Assembly: GCA_958450325.1 (NCBI GenBank)
Contig: CAUDLW010000092.1
Coordinates: 1 to 64,000, forward strand
Length of the DNA stretch: 64,000 bases
Source of the DNA: Agrostemma githago
Taxonomy: Eukaryota; Streptophyta; Magnoliopsida; Caryophyllales; Caryophyllaceae
Direction of reading: 5' to 3'
Of the stretch, positions 48,300 through 59,823 are shown in pieces (within the stretch, counting starts at the first letter, position 1; each line of letters begins with the position of its first letter). The notes under the pieces were generated by a model. The model worked only from the letters and a program-made list of their open reading frames with translations, ran no database searches and was not told the origin of the DNA. The position numbers were made by a program, and so were the translations under genes.

Positions 48300-49079
48300 G
48301 ACAAAGTGATTACGGAAATATTTTATTAGGTTTTAGGAAAAAAAAAGAAGATAATGAGTATACAAATAAAGTAAAACTAGTATACATTGTTAAGACGATT
48401 ATGTTTTGAAAGTGGGTTCTATTATGAGACGGTGTATTAATATTACTTTAGGATGAACAGGTTAGATACAGATAGGTGGCTAAAGTGAACATAAAATAAT
48501 AGGTAAAAGCGTTTGGCAATTTCACTAACAACCCGTGACGTATTGTCTGTTTCATTCATCGAGAATGGTCGGCACATTTTGTCGAAGATCATAGCATCGG
48601 TACGTTGTTCGTTAAAGCGGATTACTGTGCGGAAAATAGGATAGAGGTAAACATGTTATGTGGCACAACCCCCTTAACTATGAAGTTTACCTTCCCCAAA
48701 ATAAAATTTCCCCAAATAATGCATCTCCTCAGTATCAATACAGAAAAGCAATCCCCCATTGACTCCCTACGCACAACTGACGACATATTATTCCTCCCCC
48801 CTAATTGAATTGCCCAAAATATTCGACTGCCCGCCTGTGTAGTATGCTGTCTGCAACAGTGTGGAGAAGAACAGAGTAGCATATGGAACATATTGCGTCT
48901 TCAATAGGTAATTTTCGGAACATCTACTCTCTAATATCACTGTATTGATGTGCTGTCTTGCTTGCATGAGTTATCATATCACCATACTTGTTAAGTCTCC
49001 AAGTACTTTACGTCGATTTCCTACGAAGTCATGAAATTGATTAAGATAAAGAATTGTAGAAGTGGTAATTAAGCACCAA
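48300..49079. other. Interior of the TIR element without a gene
   Basis: No coding region is recognised. Confidence 0.4.
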
Positions 49080-49216
49080 CTTTGAAATGTCACACGTACT
49101 TGTTTTTTGCCTTGCCGCCTTTGAATCAGAGACAAAACTTTGGTTGTCCAACTTACGCTTTCCTTGTCTAGTGGACATAGATTGATCGCTTAGATTAGTG
49201 TCTGAGTAGGCACCAC
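49080..49216 (-). CDS. Possible last exon of the RPA1-like gene
   Basis: After an acceptor-like CACACAG the minus strand reads GGAYSDTNLSDQSMSTRQGK and RKLDNQSFVSDSKAARQK. A serine-rich tail with basic KRKL is common at the end of plant RPA1-like proteins. The zinc-ribbon exons expected between this and 50503 were not found, so the link is tentative. Confidence 0.3.
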
Positions 49217-49429
49217 CTGTGTGAATCATAGGGAGAAAGTTTCCTCATACTTGTCGATCCTACATACTCGTTTTCTGTTGTTGGTACGACAACAAAATCG
49301 AAAGGTGAAATTAGAGTTCGCACAACATACCTTGACAATCGTTGTGGACGTTCCCGGAGACCGGGTTAGAAGATGGCATGACATTCTTAGAGCGTACCAT
49401 GATTACGGAAGTTATCTAAGTATGTGATA

Positions 49430-50502
49430 TTATGTGAACATATACATGCTTTGTGACGACAATGTATGAAGACATCGAATATATAATCAAGGAGCATGTG
49501 GTGAGGTGTAGAATTGTAAAGGTCATGTGTATTGAGTACTCATAAACAACTTTGGGAATGTAATAGAAATTCTTCGTTTAAAGATGGAAATAAATGTCAC
49601 GGATATATTTAGAGTGGATTCACATCTTAAAGATTAAGTCAACGAAACGAATGTATTGGATGGCGGATATGCGGAACACCGATAGTGTCAGTAGTTATCG
49701 GGGGACGATATGAATCTAATGTAAACGGGGTGGACTTAGTAAGGCGTCATTACAATTTGTTGGCGAAAGGTACCGTTGATTAATTAATATTTCTGTTGGA
49801 GCGCCAGACTTTCGTGATTAGCAGAACTGTAATGGTGACGAACTACACTAAACATCCTTATCTGTGATAGTAAACATGTTACCGCTGAGTGTTGTAATGC
49901 GAACATAAGTTAGAATATTTTGAAGTGGAAGACTTATAAACGCAGTACAGTGAGTAGTTATCGCTGTAGCAAATGATATAGGTGAATTTAAAGTCAAGAA
50001 GTCCGTTAAAACCGGTAGTTGACACTCTCCGTAGATTCAATGTTTTTAGCTGCCTTGATTATACATAACATGTCTGTGAATTAATTGTGATGCATACTGC
50101 GGAAATTAGAAAAAACCCGACCACAACATGTAGTATAGCGGCTCTGTTATAGTGATGTGAAAAATTCAATTTCGTTTGAGAAATATACTGACTGCGGTAG
50201 AGGTTCTGAGCATTTAAAGTGTGGGATTGAATAAAATTCGTCACTTGAAAATGATACGAATTAAAAAGGGAGACGGATATGATACTGACATAAAATTGCT
50301 TCGTAATCAATAGGTGGAAAACTTAATCTTCGACATCTGAAGATGAGAGATTTTATGACACATAGGTCTGTTTCGATAATGAAATATGAAGTACTTTGAG
50401 AAAAGTAACTCAAAACTTAATGACTACGATGAAATAGAACTTTAAAGTAAATGGATCCGATGCGGCATAGAAACTTTGAAAGATGAAAGATGGTTAGATC
50501 AC
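49430..50502. other. Interior of the TIR element, no recognised exon
   Basis: The region where the zinc-ribbon third OB fold of RPA1 would be expected. No C-x2-C pair in a coding context was seen. Confidence 0.35.
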
Positions 50503-52234
50503 CTTCTCATTCTCCTTAATCTCGGGAATGGTTTTTATATTGTCTAATGTGAGGACATCTATCTCCTCATCCTCGTCAACCTTGTCTATGATCTGAAGAG
50601 AGTTGCTTGGTGCGGGTGTCGAGAAACTGCGAAAGTAGTTGTGACGAATGAATTATGTACAGTCTCAGACGCTATAAAAGTGCGATGGTAGGGACCTATA
50701 AATAAAGGGAGATGCAAACCTGTTACAGAAAGCTGCGACCTCGGGAATGTCGAGGCCGAAGTGGATCTTAGTTGCGTTATATGTCGTCTGCAAACGCCAA
50801 CCATCGAATTTGCGAACTTCAACGCATTGAAGAACAACGACCGGAGATTGTTGTGGGTTCGTTTGTTTCTGTATCAGTTCAGGAAGATCGACGGAATGAG
50901 GACTCCATAACGTGCAGAGGATTTGACAGCAGCTGCAGCACACAGAAAGCAGAATTAGGAAAAGTTATTTCGGTGAATAATTTGTAAAAAAAAATCTAAA
51001 ATTGAAACAGTTGTTGAACGAAGTACGTACTCCACATCCTCAAGCTTAATTGTACGGCATTTAAACCCCTTTTTGGTCTCGATCAAGGGACCAACTTCGA
51101 ACAATTTTCCAACCAAATCTGTATGGTAAAGAACTTGTAAGGAAAATATATTTACGAAATCTTTCTTACTTAATTTAATCAGGTATATGCATGCATGTAT
51201 TCTCGAGTTTAACATCGAATCCAAGTGAATCTCAAGCTTAGTTCAACATAAAGCTCGTGATTGTGATTGTGATTACAGGCTTTTAATTGGGTTTCGATTT
51301 CAATTGGGTTTCGATTTCAAATGGTGGATTCATCTCAAATCCTAACTTAAATTAAGTAAAATAATGCATTCCTCTTCCTCATGAGTCATGATCATGATGA
51401 TTTAAGCCAAACTAACAAATTCGATCGAATTATAGTAAAAGCATTAGTTTGAATCAAGAGCATTGATTATAAAAATACACGACGATCATCTAATTAAAGT
51501 TATGGAATCGAAATATGAGAAACCATGCATGCATATACCTGATTAAAGTAATTAAGAAAGGTAAGATCATCTAATTCATCTCCGCAAGTCCTTGTAAGGC
51601 AAATGTATGGTCTATAGTAAAGTAGACGAAGATATGAACATACCGATGTAATGAGTTGTTGGAACGCGACCGTTTATGATATCCTCGAAATTTGCGAAAC
51701 GGAAACCATACTCAGGGATGGAATGTTCTCCGGTAAAAGGAATTACCTTGCTTGAATATTCGAAATAAAGTCGGAAAAGTGCAGGTGTAGCCTTCTCGTA
51801 CCCAACGTTGTTACTGACACTAACGTTCTTTATGGTGTACACCACTCCAACTTCGAGGGAACCCGTAAATTTCAACAACACTTGCTTGCGCATAGTACCT
51901 TGAATTATTTGGTTCTGCGAAGAAAACAAAGAATTCTAAAATCCGTGAATGGGACGAAGAAGACATAAGAAGAATATCGTATCATCGATTCCATTTCACG
52001 ATTTCACGATAACAATAAGAAGACAGAACAATAATAAGAGAAAAAATATATAATTCAATTTCACGATTTTAAGAAGAGTACCGTATCATCAATCAACAAC
52101 ACCTCGATTGATTCGGTCTTCTTCTTGTCCATGTAAGCGGAACGTGTCCATCGATGTATGACCGTCACCTTCATGTTTTCAATCCTATCGCCATCTTTCA
52201 ACTCAGGAATGGTGACAAACTTCTCAGAAGACAT
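50503..52234 (-). CDS. RPA1-like single-stranded-DNA-binding protein, exons 1-5
   Basis: RPA1 proteins bind single-stranded DNA through OB folds in replication and repair. Minus-strand exons 52234-52082, 51914-51644, 51118-51031, 50932-50720 and 50626-50503 have GT-AG borders and matching phases, giving 283 residues with no stop. Exon 1 starts MSSEKFVTIPELKDGDRIEN and opens the first OB fold. Exon 2 has VVYTIKNVSVSNNVGYEKAT. Exons 3-4 carry LVGKLFEVGPL, CTLWSPH and PVVVLQCVEVRKFDGW of the second fold and IHFGLDIPEV. Exon 5 ends LTLDNIKTIPEIKENEK. The zinc-ribbon third fold is not visible, so the gene may be cut. It lies wholly inside the TIR element, which suggests capture. Confidence 0.75.
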
Positions 52235-52638
52235 GGTAGCGTGGATCTTGATAAAATATTGATGAATGTTACGATTTGCGAAGGTCGGTGAAGATAACCA
52301 CAACCGAACTCCATTTTATAGGAGTTGGGTGCGGAGATAGGGTGAGCAATTGTTAAGGATTGGTAATTTCGAAATTGAATTGTTGAGAACCGAAGGGTTG
52401 ATTCGTTGCTCAAGGATTGCTTTGCCGAGGTGGGATGATTCATGGCTTGTATTGCCGAGATGGGGTTGTTCAATGGTTGATTGAATTGGGGTATTGAATT
52501 CCCATTCATGGGAAAGTGGGAATGTTTGGTGGGGATGAGGGAGTAGGTAACAACGTTGGACAATTTGGGGGAGAATGAAGGGAATTGCTGAGAGGCCATA
52601 GATTGTGTGAATTGGGGGTGTTTAGGTTGCCATGTCAT
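52235..52638 (-). other. Upstream region of the RPA1-like gene, with a glutamine/asparagine/proline-rich frame
   Basis: A 146-codon minus-strand frame starts at 52638 (MTWQPKHPQFTQSMASQQ) and overlaps the RPA1-like start in another frame. Its composition is low in complexity. It may be a leftover of an element protein or chance. Confidence 0.25.
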
Positions 52639-52925
52639 CCTAGGTGGTTTCCTCTTTTATTAATAAGAGATAAATTATTTTTTTGATTCATTCAATTATT
52701 TTTTTGATTCATTCAATTATTTTTTTAATTTTTTTAATCTATAAACGGGTGGACGGATCAGGATGACGGGTGAAAAATCTCCACCCGAATCCGACCCGAT
52801 CCATCACCCGATTCATCCGTTATCCGCTTAAAATCCATTTAGTTTGGATTTTCGTCCATTAATTTTATTCGGGTGGATGGATTCTAACCGTGGGTTCGGA
52901 TGAAATTGACATCCCTAATCAAGGG

Positions 52926-53524
52926 TTAACTATATATACAAAGCCTTAATGGATCTTTAAAAAAAAGCCCTAAACTGATTTCTGCTCTCTTAGTGAAACT
53001 TCACCTTTCGGGCCTTCATAGGGTGAAACTTTGCCTTGCGGAGTTAACTTCACTCGATGGTTTCACAGTTCTTCTCCCATAATGCAAAATCTAGGGTGCC
53101 ATTACCGTCGGGTGAAAATTTACCCGATTGGTAAAAGTTTTGCCCGGTCAACCCTCCTTCTTGAAGACCTTCAGAGATGCAGAAACGTCGTCAGGTGAAA
53201 CCTTGCCCGATGAAATCTCATCGAGCAAAACTTCATCCGATGGATTCTCTCTTTTTTCCTCGGGTTTCACTGTTTATAGTTCAGTTTTTCCGGCTTGATG
53301 GCAAACTCTCGGACGGTATTTCACTCCCTTGTGCTCGTATAAGCTCAAATATGCTCTCGGACGATATTCCTATCAAAACAAATAGGAAAACTACCCAAAA
53401 ATGCATAAAATGCACACGAGAGACGCTAAAGCGAGAAAGAGTCGGATAAGGCGATAATCACACATAAATCTCACGACAACGATAGGAAAATAGATGGGTG
53501 GAAAATCGGGCCAAATTTGACACA
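52926..53524 (-). repeat. LTR-like sequence of another retrotransposon
   Basis: The right border TTTGACACA (TGTGTCAAA on the minus strand) is followed by a CCGCCACACTAAACCGTTGC stretch, which has the look of a polypurine region next to a 3' LTR. GGTGAAA..TTGCC words repeat inside it. The TIR element at 48029 lies in this sequence. No second LTR was found. Confidence 0.4.
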
Positions 53525-53720
53525 CGTCAAATCCGCCACACTAAACCGTTGCTCGTCCTCGAACAAAGACCCAAAAAGAGACTAGTTAATACTACTAGTT
53601 AGCTGGACTATGTTAAGCCAATACGGGGCAATTAACAAACTTGTTGCTTCGCTGAAATCTGCCAGATGCTTGAAGACGGGCGCTGTATTCTTGTCTCTTG
53701 GTGAATGTTACCTGTTCAAC
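53525..53720 (-). other. Probable internal remnant of that retrotransposon
   Basis: No domain is visible. It ends abruptly where the Athila LTR begins at 53721. Confidence 0.35.
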
Positions 53721-54273
53721 AGCTTGAATCTTGGACAATAAGGAAGATAAAGATCTTCAAAGACTACAAACCCTCTCTAAACCCCAAAGAATTCAAAATG
53801 TATAACTTGTGTAATGAAAACTTGAGAGGCCAAAAATGATAAAATCGAGTATTTATAGTTCTAATTAGGTTACACAAAACCGGGCCAAAAACAGGGGAAA
53901 AATACAGAGCCGGAGTTGCGCACGGTCGGACCGTTACGCACGGTCCGAAACGCACGGTGCCTTCTTCCTGCATGGGTTACGCACGGTGGATCGTGCGTAA
54001 CTCGATCTGCCCTTATTTTCCCGTTTTTGGTCTTCTATGCGCTTGTCTAGGCTCGAACTCGGGTCACAACCTTCGTTTTACTCGGGTGCTCTCGGGTTTG
54101 CTCGGGTTTCACCGCTTTCGACACGAAGATGCCTAAAAACAAGTAACAAACGCAAAAATCCGAGTAATACAAAATATAGATGAAACGAGCCAAAATGCCT
54201 AAGAAAACACGATTAATCGATGCTAAATAAACGTCAAAATGGTGTAGAAATACGGTCAATAACGGAGTTATCA
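53721..54273 (-). repeat. Truncated 3' LTR of the Athila-type element
   Basis: Matches 60997-61550 with very few changes. The first 1.2 kb expected on its left side is gone. Confidence 0.9.
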
Positions 54274-54290
54274 ACCTCCCCACACTAGAC
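54274..54290 (-). other. Polypurine tract of the Athila-type element
   Basis: The minus strand reads CTAGTGTGGGGAGGT up to the LTR start TGATAACTCC. Confidence 0.75.
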
Positions 54291-56100
54291 ATTTACTCGT
54301 TCTCGAGTAAGCGCGACAAAGGCAAAGACAAACATCTAGGCTATAAGGAGTGAATGCACGATATAAGCATCCCTCGACTACTAAACTATTACTAACCGCA
54401 TGAGTATTAGCGCACTCAACGCCCCTTCAACTCACAATGCCATACCATGAGGATAGGTATCCCGTTGCAAGGCAAGTTGGGTCTTGCACAAAACTTTTGA
54501 CACAAACAATCAATTAAGCACACAAATACATGACATGTTTGCATCACAAAAAGAAAAACACCGTCACCCTCATCAAGACGGCGGGGAAAAGCACTAATCA
54601 TCCACCTATTATGAAAACTAACATTCTCAAACTAGTTAACCTACAAGACATGGACAAAAATCTAATACTATAGCTATAAATTACTATGAATATCGATAAT
54701 CTAGCGAATTTCCTCCCAACCTTCCAAATAAACTACAAGAGGGCGTAAGATGGCGTGGAAAGGTAGAACCGTGGCGTCATAAAACACTGTAGGTAAGTGT
54801 GCCTCGACCTCTTTATAAAATAAAGAGAAGGGTCGTCCCAAAACTCAATATGACCAAATAATCCAAGTAGAAAGGAAATAGAAAAGTAATAGTTCCAATG
54901 ACCGGTTCACCACCGCTATCTTCCTTCCTTAGGAACTCGGTCCCTCGGTAGGCCCTTCACGATGGCTCCCCAAATCAACGGAAAATTTATTTATTTTGAG
55001 GTGTGGTGATCTTTCTTCGATTTTCATGGTTTTTCATTTCTTTCTTTCTCCCCTTGTTTTCTTTTCAATTTCTTCTTCTTCTTTTCTTTCTTTTTCTATT
55101 TTTTTTTTCTCTTTTTTTTCCCTCTTTTTTTTTTCGAAGAAGTGGGGAGAACATTACACAATAGAATCACCAAAAGCAAAAAGCAAAAATTATTGTGGAA
55201 AGTATTTGTGATTTTTGATGGATAAACTTGGATTATAAAAACGGTCACAAAGAATCAAGGTCACCTAGGAACACGAGACACGGTAACCAAGGAGTTTTCA
55301 CACCACGGGGGATCAAAATGGTCAAATGCAAACCCCCGAGTAATCTATTTGGTAGGAAGGGTGGACCTAAGCTAGAATGTCGATAAACCAAGTATTTTAA
55401 AGCTATTCTACTAGATTCAAGTCCTACATCAAGGTAAGTAAACTAATAAGAGAATGTAGGCTTCCAAAAATAAGCTTCAAGACTAGGTTTTCAAAAATAT
55501 TTACACTACCTTAAGACACACTAAACTAGACACTAATCACACAAAAATAAAGAAAACAAATAAAGCAAAGCACAAAAGAGTCAATTTCCACAAGTGAGCA
55601 AACAACCATCAACCCAAATGTTCATCAAGAACCTCCAATACAATCAAAATCCCATCCTCCTTCAACAATGAAAGAAAAGAGAATAAGGTGGAAAGAATAT
55701 ACCGGAGCGGTCTTCATCCATCTACCTCAAATTTTGATTTTTGGCGTCCGACAGGTCATTTACCTACACAAGGAAAAAAGAGGAAACAACACAAAAACAA
55801 ATATATATACACAAACTAAACTAAAATAAACTAGCTACACTAAAATAAACTAGAAACAAAATATTTTTGGATTTTTGAGATTTTTGAAATTTTTATGGTT
55901 TTAAATTTTTTGAAAAGAACTAAACTAAGACTCCACCCCACACTTGAACCTTGCATTGTTCTCAATGCAAAATGCAAGATGGAAAGTAGTAGGAAAATAG
56001 AAAGAGCTAGGGAAAAGACTAAGGGAAAATTAAAAAAAAAAACAAAAAAAAAACCAAGAAAATCTAAGAAAAAATGAAAGAAAATAAAGTGAATAATTAA
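54291..56100 (-). other. Non-coding 3' region of the Athila-type element
   Basis: No domain is found. A pyrimidine-rich run (55050-55135) and an A-rich run (55840-56085) stand out. Confidence 0.5.
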
Positions 56101-56119
56101 AAATTTGGATTTTCAAGTG

Positions 56120-56274
56120 GTGCTTTAGTGTAATCAAGTCACTAAAGTACCGGGAGCAAACATTTTGGATTTTTCAAAGAGATTTTTGGTGTAATCACGT
56201 CACCAAAAATCCGGGAGCAATAATTTGGATTTTTCAAAAGTGGAAATTCGGTGTAATCACATCACCGAATATCC
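56120..56274 (-). repeat. Three tandem hairpins with covarying stems
   Basis: Three units spaced 60-61 bp each form an 11-12-bp stem with a nine-base loop TAATCANRT. The stems are 56120-56130/56140-56150, 56181-56191/56201-56211 and 56242-56253/56263-56274. The stem sequences differ (CTTTAGTG, TTTTTGGTG, ATTCGGTG) but each is matched by its partner arm. Every unit is followed by CCGGGAGCAA. They lie downstream of gag-protease on the element's coding strand. The base-pair compensation suggests selection on structure. Confidence 0.85.
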
Positions 56275-56494
56275 GGGAGCAATAGTCGTACCCTCATCAA
56301 TCTTCAAAGACGATATAAATCGTTACAAAAATGCTCCTCCAATAAAATCTAATAAGAAGAAGTAGAGACATATCAAGAATCGGGGTTGCCTCCCTCGAAG
56401 CGCCTTTGTTTAAGGTCGGTGGCTCGACCGAATGAAATTGTTAAGAATTATACAATAACAATCTCGCTAAACTCTCAAGAGGGAAACCTTCCAA

Positions 56495-59400
56495 TTAACC
56501 GGGATCGTACATACGATGCGCTTGATGAACCTTTACATTTCTAACCTTTGCATCCTCACCAAGTCCACTAAATATTGGAGGATCATACCCTTGAATGAGT
56601 TTAAAAACAAATCGGGTCATGTTTATCATCTCTCGATTCTCTTGATTTTTGATCAATTTCTTAGAACTTGAGTTATCACATCCTTCTTTACCAACTAACT
56701 CAAGCTCCCTCACAACTTCAATTAAACCATCTTTCAACAAACCATCACACTCTCTTAAGACACTTGGTCTAACAAACTTATCATCTATCAATAACGACTC
56801 AAGATTAACATCAAAGTGCATACTCTCATATTCACATGTTTCTTTGAGATATGTCTCACTCGGACCTAAAAAAGCATATTTAAGAGATAAGGGGAGGGGT
56901 TTCAACTCCACTTGAGGAGGCGTAGACCTCTCCTCATACAATCCCTCTTCGGTCAAGCTTTCTAGGGACCTCGTGGTGCATTGCTTCAATATAGAATCCA
57001 TGGCGAGATCATACTCCATTGCACCCATCTCCGAGCTCCCGACAACGGACTCCTCAAAGGCATATTGGACATCTTGTTCCATGGAAGACTTCTCAAGCAT
57101 TTGTACTTGGTAGCATGATCCAACATTTGAAGGCTCCTCCGTGGCTTTCTCGAGTGAAAACTCCATCTTGTCATCCCCGACTTGGAGTGAGAGTTTACCA
57201 TTCTTTACATCAATAAGAGCCCCCCCGGTGGCTAGGCATGGACGACCAAGTATGATGGGAATCTTGGTGTCTTCGGGGATGTCCATAATGTAGAAGTCAC
57301 ACGGGATGATTAAGTTCCCGACCTTGATTGGCACATCCTCGGCTACTCCCATTGGATATTTAACGGAATGATCCGCTAATTGAAGAGATACTCTTGTGGG
57401 AATTAGCTCATAACCTTCAAGCTTGTTAAAGATGGTGAGAGGCATAAGACTCACACTTGCCCCTAAATCATAAAAGGCTTTCTCAATATTAATAGAGCCA
57501 ATTGAGCAAGGAATAGTAAAGCTCCCCGGGTCTTCCAACTTCGGTGGTAGCTTGTTTAAGAGAACGGCACTACACTCCTTTGAAAGGCTCACCGACAATT
57601 GCTCACCATATAACTTCTTGGAAATGATATCTTTCAAAAATTTGCCATAGGAGGGGATGTCTCTAATGACCTCAAGAAAAGGGAGTGTGATATGCATACT
57701 CTTCATCATCTCCAAGAACTTACCATACTTTTTCTCAACCTTGATTCTAGCTAATCTTTGAGGAAATGGTATTGGTGGCACATATGCCTTAACTTCACTA
57801 GTCGCCTTTGGGGTTTCTTGTGCAATATGATCTTCAACAATAGGTGGTTTATCAACAACCACTTCACTTGGACCCTCTTTTTCACCATTTGCTTCCTCAC
57901 TTACTTCATCTTCAACATTAGCCTTCCTCCTCTTGTTAACCACAACTTCATCCAATATGCGTCCATTCCTTAATTGAATAGCATTCAATTCGCCTTTCCC
58001 CTTAGGATTTGCCTTAATGCCACCCGGAAATGTCCCACTTGACACGGTCAACTCGTTGACTTGATTCGCGAGTTGTTGTATTTGATGATCGGTGATTCTT
58101 TGGGCATTTTGGACTTGACTCTTCAATTGAGAAATAGAAGATGTAGTCTCCTCATGACGTTGGTCTTGGCGTTGAATGAAATTATTTTGGGTGGTCAACA
58201 TTTGTTCCATGAGTACTTCCAAATTGGACTTTGGTGGTGGAACTTGTTGTTGCACAACTTGTTGTTGTTGTGGGACTTGTGCAAATTGTTGTTGGACTTG
58301 TGGTATAGGAGTAGTGAAAGGTGTAGGAGTTTGAAACGGAACTTGAAATTGATTTTGGAGGGGAGTTTGAAATGGAGTGGTGTTGAATGTTGGTCTTGCT
58401 TGGAAATTTCTTGCTTGAAAACCCGATGTATCTTGTGCTTGGAAGTTAAACCCTTGATTAAAGCCTTGATTTGGTCTTTGGAAGTTTTGATTGAATGTAG
58501 TCTTTTGTTGATCGAGTGGAGTTTGGAAGTTCTTGTTCCCATAAGATAGGAACGCTCTTTGCCCTTGGTGATATTGATTGTTGTTGTTGTTGAATGCTTG
58601 CCTTTGGTTAGATTCCCATATGCCATTGGCTTGCTCCATTGTAGTAACAACACAACACTCCACTGCATCATGACTTGGACTTCCACACAACTCACAAGAG
58701 AACTCATTGGTCTCCTTAGAAGAACTTGATCCCCCTTGCTTGAATTGAGAAAGTTGCTTTGTCAAATTATCGATCTTTGCATTAAGAGCATTCAAGGTCT
58801 CACTATTATCTTGCTTCTTCAACTTCCTCCTATCCCCACCCCAATGATGATTATTGGAGGCCATCTTCTCAATGATACCCATAGCCGCGGTGTGGTGTAC
58901 TAGATCAATAGCACCACCGGCCGCCGCATCCAATCCCACTTGATATTCGGGACGCACACCATTGTAGAATGTGAGGATAACCACATGAGGGGCTATGCCA
59001 TGATGAGGGCATTGTCTTAGCAATTCCTTGAACCTCTCCCATGCTTCATAGAGGGATTAATGGTCTTCTTGGGCAAAGTTGGTTATATCATTTCGGTACT
59101 TCGCCGTCTTGCCCGGTGGAAAGAACTTCAACAAGAAAGCCTTGGATAATTTGTCCCAAGTATCAAAAGAACCGGCCGGTTGACTTCTTAGCCACTCCTT
59201 AGCTCTCCCATTCAATGAATAAGGGAAAAGTCTCAAGCGAATAGCTTCATTCGAGGCTCCATTGATCTTGACATTATCGCAAGCTTCCAAGAATACATTA
59301 ATATGCTCATTGGGATTATCGAGAGGTAACCCAGAAAATTGATTTTGTTGCACGAATTGAATAAGAGTAGTCTTGATCTCAAAATTATTTGCTCCAATTA

Positions 59401-59677
59401 CGGGCCTCATAATAATTGATTGCGACACCACTTGGGGTGTCGATTCCTCTCGTATAGACGCCATAATAGGAGGAGAAGGGGGTCTCGGAGAATTAACTTC
59501 TTCCTCGGACTCAATTGTTCCTTCGGATCTAATTTCTTCTTCGGATTCGGAAATGATGGGAGGTGAAGGTGGTTGCCCTTGATTTCTTCTTCTCTCGGCG
59601 TTGTATCGCCTTGCCATAGCTTCAATCTCGGGATTCAACAAATGAATTGGTGAGAGCCCAAGAATCCGCCTACTCAT
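56495..59677 (-). pseudogene. Athila gag-protease polyprotein, one premature stop
   Basis: A start at 59677 opens a frame of about 1060 codons. It has an acidic, proline-rich N-terminus, then an Athila-type gag domain (RLRLFPYSLNGRAKEWLRSQ and FFPPGKTAKYRNDITNFAQE). A TAA at 59057-59059 interrupts it, and the same frame continues with YEAWERFKELLRQCPHHG. A Q/N/F-rich linker, a CCHC knuckle CELCGSPSHDAVEC near 58690 and a protease site FYDLGASVSLMPL near 57450, with PIILGRPCLATGGALIDV, follow. The frame ends at 56495 without entering reverse transcriptase. Apart from the single stop it is open, so decay is recent or readthrough is used. Confidence 0.9.
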
Positions 59678-59800
59678 GCAAAACAATACAAAAACTAGAA
59701 AGTAGGAGTTAGATCATTAGCAAAGGCACACCGGAGTGTGCAAAGTAACCAATGACTTAGTCTAAACGCAAGAATAAAAACTACTAGTACCGCTAACACT

Positions 59801-59817
59801 CCCCGACAACGGCGCCA
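59801..59817 (-). other. Athila-type primer binding site
   Basis: The minus strand reads TGGCGCCGTTGTCGGGG shortly after the LTR end. Athila elements are known for this kind of site (tRNA-Asp). Confidence 0.85.
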
Positions 59818-59823
59818 AAAACT

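Larger units (their letters stand above)
48029..52917. mobile_element. TIR transposon (hAT-like) carrying an RPA1-like gene
   Basis: The left end TTGGGATGTCAACGGGTC and right end (inward) TAGGGATGTCAATTTC are flanked by a perfect ATCAAGGG (48021-48028, 52918-52925), the 8-bp TSD of hAT elements. The match can be read as 10 bp (ATCAAGGGTT), so a MULE is not excluded. Both subterminal regions are dense in CACCCGAATCC and GGGTGGATGG words, like the smaller hAT MITE at 13859. No transposase domain is recognised; the inside holds an RPA1-like gene. Confidence 0.78.

Noticed and set aside
52198..52638. Separate gene in front of the RPA1-like exons
   Set aside because: Low-complexity frame overlapping the start of exon 1, no domain and no splice support.
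57758..58707. Long frames on both strands opposite the Athila gag-protease
   Set aside because: They are shadows of the Q/N-rich linker in other frames and have no domain.
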